DNA of 64,000 bases from Hyperoplus lanceolatus (GCA_026929865.2 CM049408.1:5137001-5201000), one strand, 5' to 3'; numbered from the stretch's first letter, positions 13,106-62,445 are shown. Notes: generated by a model from the sequence alone, not told the origin. A program made the numbers and translations.

Positions 13106-13499
13106 GTATACTGTAAGAGATACAGTACGTAGGTGGATAAAGTAGACATGGGAGGAGCAGGTGAGGTTAGTATTGGTGAGAGCAGGGTGGGAGCTATACA
13201 GGGGGAGGTGGTTGGTTGACGGAGGGAGATGAGGAGAGGCCACCAGAGATAATAAATGAGAAGGCATTTTTTTGTTCTTTCATGATTCCGAGAATGAAGT
13301 GGAAATGTTGTGAAGACAATATACAATGTGGAGACTAAACTCAACAGGTAAAGACTGAGTTAACGCTGGAGGACGTCGACAGATTTGAACTTCCTAAATC
13401 AATATCTCAATAAAGTAAAACGTTATGAAAACATGATGCATCTTTGCTATCATCGTAAACCTACGAACAAACTACTACCCCATTTCTACCGAAAACAGC

Positions 13500-14160
13500 A
13501 GTCCTCTCAAGCTCCACTAATAATATATTGCTCTCTGTGTGCAGCAGGCCGTGAGACGAGAGAGCCGTCTGATTAGCGCAACACCGAAGTGAAAAATATT
13601 CAATCCCTTCCTTCACCCTTATACAGTGCAGTGCAGTTATTAGTGGAGCTTAGAGGACACCTCTTTTCAGTCAAAATGAGCTTGTAGCAAAGAGGAATTT
13701 ATTCTACTTTAATCTCGAAATTTCCACTTAATTCTCGCAGTGAATGATGATAAAATAAAAGGCCCTTCTTTCCTTTTTTTTCTCTCTCCCGTGTCCCTGA
13801 TAGTCTGCTGTATAGGAGAGACAGAGAGTCAAAGTAAAAAGCAGCACTCAAGAGGTAGAGGACGAGGCAACAGCAGCCTCCTCCCCATCCCCGTGTCAGG
13901 GAGACAAATAGCGTGTGATGCTAATGACCGGCTAAAGCTTTTGCCCCCGCTGAGAACAGCCCGCTAATATGACTGCTAATAAAGGCACCGTAGAACGCTG
14001 TCGCATTCCAGCAGTCACTCAACTGTCGCCCAAAATTAGCCTAACAGGAGCTCTCCTTTCTCCTGCCTTAGCATTTAAGCTCCGGTAACGTGGCCCTGTC
14101 TCCTGACATTGCCAAAATGTTTCTCCTGCATTAAAGAGCCACTTGTTCACACTGTAGTAG
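13500..14160. promoter_or_regulatory. possible conserved noncoding stretch
   Basis: Repeat-free sequence with gctaatatgactgctaataa, ggcttaga-type and TTAATT sites, and unusually even base composition between microsatellite-rich flanks. No open frame with a recognisable protein. Regulatory role is inference only. Confidence 0.2.
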
Positions 14161-15512
14161 AACATGTTCCATTTTTACCATTTTGAGGATACCCACTCCA
14201 TAATGTATGAAATGATCTTTTTCTTGCGATCTGAAGCTCTTTTCTTCTTTGATTGCTACCTCTCACACTGCACACTCTTCAGGGAGGGTTTTGTGATTCT
14301 TCCAGGGGGGCTAAGGCAAGGGAAACTTAGTATAGTAGAGTATTATCTCATCTCCTTTCTTTCTCTGCACAAAGACTGCAAAATGTTTTTTTTTTTAATT
14401 TGAAAATAATTTCTGGATTTTGGATTGCCGGGTGCAGTGAGTGGGATGACGGGTGTTTGGGATGACGGGTGTTTGTAGCCAGGGTGACACAGCGACAGAG
14501 CCGGGGGAACGTGGGACGCAGCGGAGGCTTCCTGTGGCTTAGTCGTCATGGGGCTCAGGAGCAACAACCTGACAACGCCTCTTAACACCAATCTGAAGAA
14601 AAGGCATCTACATTTAATGCTTTTGCGGTTGCTTTTGATGACCAGGAGGAAAGAAATACAATTATTATATTCTATCCAATAGCTGATGTTGGTGCAATCA
14701 GATTATTCCCTGTCAAACACTAGCTGGGTTTCTATCACCTTGCTTTTATGTGCATCAGGAAATGGGCAAACATCTAAAGAAAAATTGTCAAATTCGTAAA
14801 AATTGTTTTACGCTTGCATGATTTGGTTTGGTTTCCGAAATGGGAGATGGAAACATATTTGTGGACTAACATTGAACACACACAACCAATCAGCTGTTTG
14901 GTTGGTTTATTGCCTGTGCTGCCGTTGCATGCATCACAATCTCAGCATCATGTCTTTGTTTCAGCTATGCTGTGGCTCAGTATCGCCCTAGGACTGCTTA
15001 ATTGTTAAAGTAAATGCAGGAGCAAAATGAAAGATAGGGTAGAGAGGTGTGAAGGCCCATGTCTATCTGGCATTCCCACACTACTTCTCCCTCTCTCCTC
15101 ACACTCACCTACCCTACCCTTCTCTCCTGCCCGCCCGCCTGCCTTGGCAGCCGCTAACCTGCTGGGACCAGCGGTTGATTTATTTGGAGAGGGTGTTGGA
15201 ATGGAGGGGCCAGGATGAGTGGCATTTTAATGTGCTTTTGAGATGTTTGGTCACAAGCACTATTGATCACAGTGCTGCAGCGAAACACCCCCACCCGCCA
15301 CCCTCCTTCACTGTCCCATAGACATGCTGCCCTGGGGAAGAAGTCCGGCTGTCAGGCAGGGAATGAGTTTCCATGTGGGCCTAGATTAATGAAATGAGGC
15401 CTGTGTGTGCAGGGGGTGAAGGGGGTCAGACTATTAACAAATCCTTGGGCTAGGGTGAGATTGAGCCTGCCAGCCTGACTGGACCTCGGCTGACTGATGC
15501 ACGTCCAGGACT

Positions 15513-15513
<1 letters not shown>

Positions 15514-15568
<55 letters not shown>

Positions 15569-15580
15569 AGAGAAAGAGAG
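15514..15580. repeat. (GA)n microsatellite
   Basis: Purine-only tract of GA then AAAGAG repeats; mirror symmetry could allow triplex DNA. Confidence 0.96.
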
Positions 15581-16117
15581 AGCTGGATGGATAGGTTATT
15601 GAACTGTGGCACGCACTGACATGAAAGACAGAAAAAAAGAGGGGACAGAAATCAGTTGATAGGACTGTGGTTCACTATGAGACAAACCCACCTCACTACT
15701 GCATTGAGCCTTTCCCACAGCCAAGCGCAGCACACACACACTGACTAACATCTAGCATCTTCTCTATCTCACACACAGTGTTGCGTTATTCATTCACATC
15801 AGGTCTTAGTCTAAGTAGTGCAGAGCAGGGGAAACATCCAGAGGTTGTAAAAATAGGAGCAAGCGATATTTCACAGCCGAGTGAACATGCCCAAAGCGTG
15901 TTATAGCTCTCTTACTCTACAGCCTGGACACATTGAATTTTCTTTGGTTTCTACTGCTTTGTTTGCTCTGACAACGTTTCGTTGTTACTTGTAACAATGA
16001 CAAAATAAAACTTAACTGAACTGAACTTTCTTTCCTTTGATGACAAAACACTCATCATTTATCCTAATTTTGACTGTGTGCATGCTTTTGTTCAAATGTG
16101 CACACAGCCGCACACAT

Positions 16118-16118
<1 letters not shown>

Positions 16119-16208
<90 letters not shown>
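16119..16208. repeat. (AC)n microsatellite
   Basis: About 45 AC units, followed by a short CT run at 16226-16242. Confidence 0.97.
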
Positions 16209-16213
<5 letters not shown>

Positions 16214-16558
16214 TCTGTTTGTCTCTCACTCTCTCTCTCTCTCACACACACACACATGCACTAATGTCCAATGAATCAGCAGCACATGTTCTTAAGTCAT
16301 AACCATGCAACTAACATGGGGGGGGGGAGTGCTAAGTAGCAGCTCGGGGGCTCTCAGAGTGAAATGGATTACCCCTTTGTGATCAATAGCCTGAGCGAAT
16401 ACACAGATTATCAGATTATCAGATTAGGATCTGTCCCCCCCCCCGCTGCCAAGAGGGGAATACATTAAAATCCAAGATACTTCAGCTAGATTCAATTAAT
16501 CAGTCTACAGGTTGTCTTTCCCCCCTTAGTCAATCCCAGACAATCACTTTCTGCATGC

Positions 16559-16613
16559 TTGTGTGTGTGTGTGTGTGTGTGTGCGTGCGTGCGTGCGTGT
16601 GTGTGTGTGTGTG
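16559..16613. repeat. (GT)n with (GCGT) core
   Basis: GT tract interrupted by four GCGT units. Confidence 0.93.
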
Positions 16614-16994
16614 TTTTCTGCATTAAGTTCATGTCAGGAAAGGGCAAAGCAGGGTGGAAAATCAGAGGTGTTTGCAGAGCATGCACAGTGATTTTTTATT
16701 TAAATTATTTTTTGTCGCCGAAGAACAAATTGATGTTTACCTGAATATAAACGGACGTGAAAACAAACTGCTAAATATTCAGCTTTGTTTGCTGTTTATC
16801 CCGTTGTAAGGGTTTTCTGTGAGAAATGGAGCATTTTATTGTAATTACTCAATAGTTAACGTTTCATATTTTTTCCAAGCAGAAGGATTTAAATGCCATT
16901 GCTCTCCTTGTAGTAAGAGGCCGTTGTTCCATTGCTGCTTTGTGCATTGCATCCTTTTTAAATATGATATACCTACACTGTAAAAAAAAATGCC

Positions 16995-17330
16995 TTAAAT
17001 TTACAGTAAATTCCTGGCTACCTAATTGCATTACTTTCACGGTATGGTCACAGTAATTTCCTGTACATATTTTCACAGTAATTTACAGTAAATAGTTCAC
17101 AGTAATTTACAGTAAATAAATCACAGCAAATTACAATAAAAATACAACTGCATACAGTATCTTCACAGTTACCATGCCCATGGAATTACTGTGATATAGC
17201 AATATATAGCTGTGTTATTACAGTGCCTTGCGGTACTTAAATTACAATTAATAGCTGTGTTTTTTAGTTTTTACTGTGAAAGTGATGCAATTAGGTAGCC
17301 AGCAATTTACTGTAAATTCACTGTTGTCTT
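16995..17330. repeat. inverted repeat in the left end of the CACTG island
   Basis: ctggctacctaattgcatta followed by ctttcac at the left pairs with gtgaaagtgatgcaattagg and tagccag at about 17277-17303, with matching ttacagtaaatt on the outside. Confidence 0.7.
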
Positions 17331-18320
17331 TCCCATACTGTGATATAGCGATATACTGTAACTTTAAAAACATGCGTCTAAAGTAAAAGGAAAACAAAGA
17401 AAACAGGCATTTTTTTTCAATTCAATATTTATTTACACACTAATACATTTAACTTTTTCAAACAAGTTGCGAGTACGATTCGGAGAACCGTATAATCTGT
17501 AGAAATAATTACATTTTAAAGCCTAAAAATCTGAACTTGTGTTTTTGTGACGTAAACATTTGATCTAAGTAGTTTTGTTTTCACATTAACTAATACAATA
17601 TGCTGCTGGTGCAAAGTGTTGTAATGTTTGTGTGTGTTTCACAATTGCAAGCACATTTCAAACCTTGAAAACACAACATTTTGAATCAAATTTTATGAAC
17701 CATGCTTTCAACTATAAATGTACAATAGTTATTCATCCTCTCCACTGAGTAGCAGTTCGGTTTGGGAGGGCACGGAAACCCATAGGTCTGAGTGGCAGAG
17801 ATCCCAAATCAACCTATGGCAGCTGTAACTGTGACATGTGGTATGCCATTTCTGTAACGGCTGGACAGGGAGGACACAGGCACAGAGACAGTACAAGTTT
17901 AAGAGGGTTTCTTTAGAAGGAATCTGGGGTTTTGGGCCGGTCTCTGGAGTGGGCTGACAGGCATGTGGGTCCAGGGGGAAGTGCCAAGGGGAGAATCCGG
18001 GGAGACGAGCAGAGGCAGGCAAGAGCAGGCAGGCGGAGGGATCCAGGGAGGGAGAGCTGGCTGACGAGGGCTGGAGCTGGTGGCTGGAGTCTGGGATACT
18101 GACAAAAAAGAACAGAATTTAGCAACAAGCTAAATGCAGGCAGAACTACAAAAGGTCTAGGTGGCTGGCGAGTTACTGACTGGGTCACAGAGTTTACAAT
18201 CTGGCAGTGTCTGGAAGGTAGGGCCGGGTATATGAAGAGCAGTTGATTGTTGATTGATGGCAGCTGTGAATGCTGGGAACTGACTCCAGCACACCTGACT
18301 CCAACCCTGCAATTACACCA

Positions 18321-19325
18321 GGGGCCTACTGCATAAAAGTGGAATTAAGATATCCAGGATGATTGATAAAGCCAGCCTTGACAAAGTCTAGCCTGGGCAC
18401 TTTGGATTAGTCAGTTGCATAAACGCCAATCCAGGATGTAAAGGGGCCGCTTTGTCAAGCCAGGTGTAATTCTGTTAAGTGCCAGCCCACAGCTTTCAGA
18501 AGTAGACCCAAAGATCGAACACAGATTTACTGATGGAAAAATGGAAAAGACACAAAGGGAAATATGTCAGGCCTTTTTTTTGGTTGATTGATTGATCATG
18601 GAATAAAAAATCCAGTATCTCAAAATATTAGAATGTTACATACAACCAATCAGAAGAAGGATTTATAATACAGAAATGTCGACCTTCTGAAAAGTATGTT
18701 TATTCTAGATTAATTTCACTTCATGTGTAATGAATTTATAGAATATATTTAAGTTTCACTTTTTGAATTCAATTACAGAAAAAAAAAAATTTTTCATTGA
18801 TATTGAATTTTGTTTTAGATGCACCTCGATATAGTTGTAAGTACAAAGTGAATTTATTTGACCCACACTTGCAACGTCATCTGCCATCGATAATCAATTG
18901 TATAAATATAGCCTGCAATATTGAACATCAATTATTATAATTTATATCATTGCATCTTAATCTAATTATAATTAAGTTAATTATAAATGGTTCAGGTTAA
19001 ATAAATAAAAAATAACTATTTAACTAAATGACAATGCAGTCTTTTATGTGGTACCTTAAAACAGGCTAATGAAAATAAAGCAATACACAGAAGATCATGG
19101 AATAACTGTTAAACACCTTGATTTCAGATCGGAGTGACAGAATAAGTTTATCCTTTACGTTTAGCCTGGTCGGGACCAGGCTAAACCAGGCTAAACGTAA
19201 AGGATAAATCTCCATGGTAACTTATGTCCCTCCGCTGTTATGCAACCGGATCATGGCTAACGCAAGCCAGGATAACCGAAATATCCTGGGTTAATCCCTT
19301 ATCCTAGTTTTATGCAATAGGCCCC
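18321..19325. mobile_element. element with GGGGCCTAYTGCATAAAA inverted termini
   Basis: Left ggggcctactgcataaaa; right end reverse-complements to ggggcctattgcataaaa. About 1 kb, no coding frame. The flanks do not show a clear duplication, so the superfamily is not assigned. It appears to interrupt an older repeat, since sequence on both sides (tgcaattacac, aacaccgac) has a similar character. Confidence 0.6.
19147..19208. repeat. perfect 24-bp hairpin
   Basis: Arms 19147-19170 and 19185-19208 are exact reverse complements (core ttacgtttagcctggt) around a 14-nt loop that repeats accaggctaaa. Lies inside the GGGGCCTA-ended element. Confidence 0.9.
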
Positions 19326-19728
19326 TGAACACCGACAAGGGGAAAGGGAAAAAAACAACACAAAGGCTAGAGGCCCAAGCAGGATCATGACAATTTAATT
19401 TCATATGCCACGGGATTTGCTGTGCCCTGCCATTGTAATAATAAATTAAAACTAGAAAATTCACGGACATTTTAAAAGTGCAGGCCCCCCCCAAGGTCAA
19501 AAAATTAATGAATCATGGCTGACCCCTATGGTCCAAGAGGCTGTATTGTGGTGCACCATGAGCTGTATGTGTGTTTCTGAGCTATGGGTCTCTTGTGTCG
19601 ACCCCTATATGGATTGGGCTTTAAAAGCCTTGGGAGACATTCTACCACATATGTTGCCATTTTCAGCAAGTTTCATGATGATAGGACCTATGTTCAATGA
19701 GTTAAGGGCAATTAGCTGCTAAGCCCAG

Positions 19729-19829
19729 CCCCTGCGTAAACATTTTGGTCAATGGCGGCCATGTTTTTCAAGATTAGTAGAATGGCTTGCAAAACATGGC
19801 CGCCATTTACCAAAACATTTACGCAGGGG
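19729..19829. repeat. about 42-bp inverted repeat
   Basis: Arms 19729-19771 and 19788-19829 pair around cctgcgtaaa, aatggcggccatgttttt, with about three mismatches and a 16-nt spacer. Confidence 0.88.
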
Positions 19830-21417
19830 CAGCTCAGCTGTCTCTGCCCCACCCATCCCTCCCTCTGCGTAGAATGTTTAGTAGCTGCGTTTTAATTTCA
19901 TCCAAGGTCACCTCTAACCGCGAATGCGGGGCTGCCGGTCGGCGCCGGGGGGCTTGCACTTTTAAAATGTCTGCAGAATTTTCTAGTTTAAAATTCTTAT
20001 TCTATCTGCAAAGATTGGCGAATAGGAAATGCATCACTGTCATTTCAAAAGCATGAGAGACAACAGAATAAACAGATCGGCCATTATAACAACAACATGG
20101 ACCAAAGAAATGTAGCCTACACGTCCAACAGCTAGATCTGGCTCGTTAGCACCTTTACATGGTAGACAGGGTTTATGCTGGACGGAAAGAATATATACAG
20201 TCTATGGATCAGAGCCGTAGAGAGGCACTGGCCGCGGCAGCAAAGTAACTAGTGACATCATATTAGTGGGACACAGTTTAGCCAGCTGATTAATTAATTG
20301 AAGAGGAAAAACACCACATTTACACTTTTTTCTAAACACAAGACACATTTTACATTGATATCCATTGGAAGTTCAATATTTTCCGTAAGAGTGTGCTTAC
20401 ATGTGGATTAATCAGTCCTTTCAAAATCAACAGTATATCAAGTCAACAATATTTGGAATAAAAGCCTATTTTAGGCTTTAGAAACATTTACATTTTCATA
20501 AAAAAAATTAAAAGATCGTGGAAAAAATTTACACATTCTATTTTCAGACTAACTGTTAACACATTTAACTGCAATAGTTTAAGATTAACCACCTATTAAT
20601 GCTAAAACTGAGAGGGACTTACCTTATCATTGAAGCTTCTTCCTCCTCTGTCTTCACTTGGCGCCGAATGGCAGCTAACTGCTCGGTGACGGTTAAAAGT
20701 CGCGGGACCTCTCACAATGCAGTGCGTTAACGTAAATGACTGTATTTCACAGGGAATGGTCTGAATACAGTATTTAACTGTGGAAAATTACAGTAACATG
20801 TTGTGAAATCCTTGTAATGCAAATATCACAGTAAATAACAGTAAAATTTGAAATTACAGTATTATATTGTGAACATACAGTTAGAGCCTGTAAAGTGATT
20901 TTCACAGTAATTTATTGTCAAATTTTACAGTTAAATATTGTGAAATCCTGGTTACTTTTTACAGTGTAGGGCTGGGTATTGGCAAGGACTTGAAGATACT
21001 GATAATGTAAAAAAAATGCTGAAATACAAGTTACTGTGTACGATCTGGTTGGTCTTGATACTGTATATCACATCATATTATATTGATAGTTCACTGGACA
21101 CATTGATCAAACCCATTTTAAACCAAAACTTTAATTCATATAAACAAATATGGCAATTCATGGAAACCAGCATACTGTGACATCTATGGAGCAGAGGTTG
21201 TAGTTCACCCAACCCACTTAAAACTACATTTCCTTCTACACATATCGACGTTTGAAGCTCACGATAAGAGATAGATATCACAAAAATACCATATATGCAG
21301 TTTAGATTTTTTTATTCATTAGCACAACCCTAACAACACCTTAACACAGAGGTCCTGATTGAGAATTAGCATGCTCATGTGGCTAATGGCTAGCCCTCTT
21401 GTCTCTGTCCTCTGCAG

Positions 21418-57834
<36,417 letters not shown>

Positions 57835-60425
57835 CCTGAAAAAAGGGGATTTTTCCTTCCCCCCTTGCAGGTCTGAGTGGTCTACCAAATCCACATATAT
57901 ACACACAGGCTGTGATGGTTTGATCTCCTGGGTTCACCTGCAGCAACTTATATAGTGTTATATATTCTCAATTCTGTTCTCTCAAAAAAAAGAGGTGTTA
58001 TGCTTAGAAAGACCTCCCTGATCATTTCTTTCTTTTTTTTCCTTTTGCCTTGCTTTGAGGAAGAACATGAACGAGTCAACAGCGAAATAGTTTTTGAGGA
58101 CATTCACATTTTGTACGTTTTCATATGAGCTGACATAGTGTCATGTGATGTTTCTAGCTGCTCATGTATGCACATTTTTTAGTGTATATTTCTGAACAGT
58201 AAAGCTAATGATAACGGAACGCGAGTTCTTTTTATGGCTTGACGACAAAGCGTTTTAGATGAAAAAACAGTGGACAACAAAAATTTAAAAAAAAACTACA
58301 AGCAAGAAGGAAGCTACTTATTTTTCACTTCACTGGATGATTTTGGACTTGGTGATTTTAATGTTTTTTTTTTCTTGTTCTTCTTCATCTTCTTTGCGTG
58401 TAGATTGTTCAGGAGCAAGAACTGGTTTGCCAATCGCTTTATTTTCTGACAATGCTTGAGAAACCTTTGTGTTTTCTTTCAATGGGAGAAAACAAATGTG
58501 TGCTGTAGATGGGGGCATTTTTAATTGGTGCTGTTTAATGAATCCAGAGAGGAAACTGACCTGATGTATGTATGAATGTATGTGTGAACAGTTCTATTGT
58601 AAACATCATTACACGGAAACCCGATGGTGGAAATCCCAATGATCTAGGAAGAGCCTGTCCGGTGCATGCATGTTCACATGCTCATCCTAAACTAATCTCA
58701 AATAGAAAAATGATGTGTAAAGACAATGACCTATAAGAGACAGCATTCTAGCCTTTCTAGTTCAAATCAAATCCGCTCAATTTTTCGAGACTCGTGTTGC
58801 TAGGATCAAGAAAATGTTTCAGCAATACAAAAACTAAATCATTTGTCTATAGTAGGTATGGGATGCAATCTGAAAAAGGAAACAAAAAAAGGTTGGGTAT
58901 ATGCAATTTCTTGTTTATAAGCCTAAGCGGGGTAACATGAATCTTTTTAATAAAGCCTATGTAAAATATTGATTTTTATACAAATCTTTTAATACAAAAA
59001 GAAGTCTTTTTAAAATAAAAAAGAGGAGGGAACCTGGACATTGAGTTTTAGAAAGCAAAAAGTATATTGAGTTCCACTTTTTTTCTGTACAATTTTGCAC
59101 AGGGACACCTTCGTTTCCATGTTGTGATGTTCTTACAGAAGCTAAACGCAGTACCCGGGAGCCTACACGGAGGGGTTTGAGAGGGCTTTGTAAAAGAGTA
59201 TTTATAAGAGTATGACAGCGGGACTTACAGGGTCACTGTCCCCACTTAATGTGCCAGTAGACTATTTGCACTTGTCCTTGAAGATATTATCCTTACGTAC
59301 GGCAGCGTGCAATTTTTACCAGGTGACCTCTTTGGCACACGATTGGAGCAACCAACTGCTTGGAGCCACTGTAGGTGTGTGGATCTATAGTACCACTGAG
59401 AGAGGGACAACAGGGACTTGAAATCAGAGAAGAGAGGACGATTCTAACCATAGCAGTTATACTGTACGGCTATTGTCAAGTGTAAAAACATTAACAATGT
59501 TTGTTCATTTTTATTTTTTTGCTATGTTTTTAGGAAGATGAAGTTATCCCCCCAGCAGCACTTTATATCTAATCACTGTACAAAGGATTAAATAGTCAAT
59601 CAATTCAAGGTTTAAGAAAAGAAAAAAAAAGCAGAAGAAATGGTGGACAAGACCTCCGGAGGGGTGATACATTCCAGCGCATTGCCGGACTGTATGCTGC
59701 CCTCCGTTTTCTGCTCTTCTAGTTGTTAGCGATCATGTTCAGAATTTGCCTTTTTTGAGAGCTAATGCAAAAGGTGCTTGTCGTTCACCTGATTGAATCT
59801 CATCTATTGTACTTTACTGTCCTCGTCGAGGGCTCTACTACCCATCAACCATGACTGCATAAGCCTTTGTCTACAGCATCATGTCTGCAGCTTTTTGCCA
59901 ATATAGTAATGCTTCAGTAGAGTAATAGCTAGTACCAGTTTTTGAATGAATTCTCATTATCAGTACAAAAGGGAAAAAGGGATTTTAAAGCACAAACCGG
60001 CTGCTCATTCTCATGTTGGTACATAGATAATAGACAAAATCTTAATAGAGTTATCTGTGACTATCTCTAGGGAAACACAAACAGGTGGTCACATATTTAG
60101 GAAAGCTGACTTTCATATAACTTATTGTGAATTCATCAAAAAGTTTATTATTTCATTTGAGCCAGTTCATTTTTTGGAGATTGTTTTCAGTGACCAATAA
60201 CAAAGACAGGATTTTGTATAAACTATTGTGCTCTCTGTGGAACTGAAGTTTAATTTATTTTTGTACTACACAGCATGGATTTGTTGACATTTTAATTTTG
60301 CTATAAATGTGTGAGATCACAAGTTGCGGTGATATTTCATTTATAAATTGTGAACTTTGTACAATTTTTGTCATGCTGGATGTTGACACATCTTACTCTG
60401 AATAAAGACAAACATGTGTTGCCAG
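57835..60425 (+). other. myt1l: myt1l 3' untranslated region
   Basis: About 2.6 kb of AT-rich, repeat-free sequence after the stop, unlike the flanking repeat-laden DNA. It has T-rich stretches and a possible early poly(A) signal AATAAA at 58949-58954, with the better-placed one at 60401. Long 3'UTRs are usual for neural genes of this family. The end is inferred from the poly(A) signal, not seen directly. Confidence 0.75.
60401..60406 (+). promoter_or_regulatory. poly(A) signal AATAAA
   Basis: Canonical AATAAA, followed within about 45-60 nt by a T- and GT-rich stretch (tttttttgtgcgtgttc) that fits a downstream cleavage element. Repeats resume soon after, supporting this as the main transcript end. 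A second AATAAA at 58949 could give a shorter form. Confidence 0.7.
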
Positions 60426-60429
60426 AAGC

Positions 60430-60880
60430 CTGTAAAATTATTTTTTTGTGCGTGTTCATTGGTGCAGCATTCACTCCATTGTTAAATAATCGTTATTTGA
60501 ATGTTGTAAACTGTTACACTCAACATACTCAACTTAGATGTCAGCAAACCCAAAACTAATAATACACCTTATATTAATGCAACTGCCAAAGATGATTCAT
60601 GAGGTTACTTTTACATACAGCACATAAGCACTGATGTGCAGGTCATCTTTTCCTTACTTTAGGAGCAGTGGAAAACAACTAAAGCAAGCTACTATTTGAC
60701 ACACGTTTCTATTGAGATACCTTTGTGTGACCAACTCATTAAGTACAATATAGATGCACTCAATTCCAAATGTCATTTAGAGTAGACAAGACAATCCTAC
60801 GGTAGCCCTGAAGTTCAAATCACATGAATAAGAAAACACAACAACAAAACACAACAACAATTAACCCTTGTGCCACCCTA
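60430..60880 (+). other. downstream intergenic, no feature recognised
   Basis: AT-rich DNA after the transcript end; no gene or repeat recognised. Confidence 0.6.
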
Positions 60881-60884
60881 ACTT

Positions 60885-62445
60885 TTTTGTTACACAGGAG
60901 GACCTGGCGGCCACAAGAAGCCACTCCCAATTAACTGCCATATAAACCTTATACAATAATGTTTTTTTTACTTTTTTTATAAACCATTCACCCCACTTGT
61001 CTCTGTACATACATATTTAATATTAGTTGATTTTCATTTGCTTTTAATGCTTAAAATGATTGTTTTTGTGTCAAAGTCAGTATTTTTTCCCCCTAAAAAC
61101 GAAGAAAATGATTTTTTTTTATATATTAGATGCAGAGTTGATTTTTTTAAGTGGAATAACTAGAGTCTAGGGCATATGAATGATTTACACACAAAAAACA
61201 TTTGAGGCATGTTTAGTTTTTCATGCTCAGATGCAAATAAATTGTTACACAGAAGGACCTGGCGGCCACAAGAGCCACTCCCAATTAACTGCCATATAAA
61301 CCTTATACAATAATGTTTTTTTACTTTTTTTTATAAACCATTCACCCCACTTCTTTACATACATATTTAATATTAGTTGATTTTCATTTGCTTTTAATGC
61401 TTAAAATGATTGTTTTGTGTCAAAGTCAGTATTTTTTCCCCCTAAAAACTAAGAAAATGATTTTTTTTTATATAATAGATGCAGAGTTGATTTTTTAGGT
61501 GGAATAACTAGAGTCTAGGGCATATGAATGATTTACACACAAAAAACATTTGAGGCATGTTTAGTTTTTGCGCATGCTCAGATGCAAATAAATTGTTACA
61601 CAGAAGGACCTGGCGGCCACAAGAAGCCACTCCCAATTAACTGCCATATAAACCTTATACAATAATGTTTTTTTTACTTTTTTTATAAACCATTCACCCC
61701 ACTTGTCTCTGTACATACATATTTAATATTAGTTGATTTTCATTTGCTTTTAATGCTTAAAATGATTGTTTTTGTGTCAAAGTCAGTATTTTTTCCCCCT
61801 AAAAACGAAGAAAATGATTTTTTTTTATATATTAGATGCAGAGTTGATTTTTTTAAGTGGAATAACTAGAGTCTAGGGCATATGTATGATTTACACACAA
61901 AAAACATTTGAGGCATGTTTAGTTTTTGCGCATGCTCAGATGCAAATAAATTGTTACACAGAAGGACCTGGCGGCCACAAGAAGCCACTCCCAATTAACT
62001 GCCATATAAACCTTATACAATAATGTTTTTTTTACTTTTTTTTATAAACCATTCACCCCACTTGTGCTCTGTACATACATATTTAATATTAGTTGTTTTC
62101 ATTTGCTTTTAATGCTTAAAATGATTGTTTTTGTGTCAAAGTCAGTATTTTTTCCCCCTAAAAACTAAGAAAATGATTTTTTTTTATATAATAGATGCAG
62201 AGTTGATTTTTAGTGGAATAACTAGAGTCTAGGGCATATGAATGATTTACACACAAAAAACATTTGAGGCATGTTTAGTTTTTGCGCATGCTCAGATGCA
62301 AATAAATTGTTACACAGAAGGACCTGGCGGCCACAAGAAGCCACTCCCAATTAACTGCCATATAAACCTTATACAATAATGTTTTTTTTACTTTTTTTTA
62401 TGAACCATTTACCCCACTTGTGCTCTGTACATACATATTTGATAT
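60885..62445 (+). repeat. tandem satellite, unit about 355 bp, four full units and a partial
   Basis: Unit starts (ttacacag(a/g)aggacctgg) at 60890, 61245, 61596, 61954 and 62310, spacings 355, 351, 358 and 356. Units differ by small indels in T-runs and a few substitutions. After about 62440 the sequence diverges but keeps related phrases (ttttaacccttttcag, gatagatgcaag), suggesting a decayed sixth unit. Confidence 0.93.

Larger units (their letters stand above)
16976..20966. mobile_element. CACTG-ended repeat island (EnSpm/CACTA-like), with nested insertions
   Basis: Left end cactgtaaaaaaaaa and right end ctttttacagtg are inverted, with TA on both outer sides. Both ends have subterminal arrays of ttacagtaa/cacagtaattt (16990-17340 and 20740-20960), a CACTA-type feature. 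No transposase frame. The 3.99-kb span is too varied for one element; at least a GGGGCCTA-ended element (18321-19325) and several inverted repeats lie inside. A 3-bp duplication expected for CACTA elements is not seen, so the class is tentative. Confidence 0.6.

Noticed and set aside
18612..18835. Possible Tc1-derived MITE (tccagtatctcaaaatatta ... ttttagatgcacctcg)
   Set aside because: Ends look eroded and do not pair well enough by eye to support a feature.
17840..19390. Possible LTR-retrotransposon remnant interrupted by the GGGGCCTA element
   Set aside because: Only a loose resemblance (ggatcatgaca end); no paired LTRs, primer site or coding remnant could be shown.
21359..21417. ATG-initiated start of an open frame leading into the first acidic exon
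   Set aside because: The first 20 codons are intron sequence ending in a clear ctctgcag acceptor; the protein match begins exactly after it.
60885..62445. CRISPR-like or LTR repeat array
   Set aside because: Units are contiguous with no spacers, about 355 bp, in vertebrate DNA: a tandem satellite.
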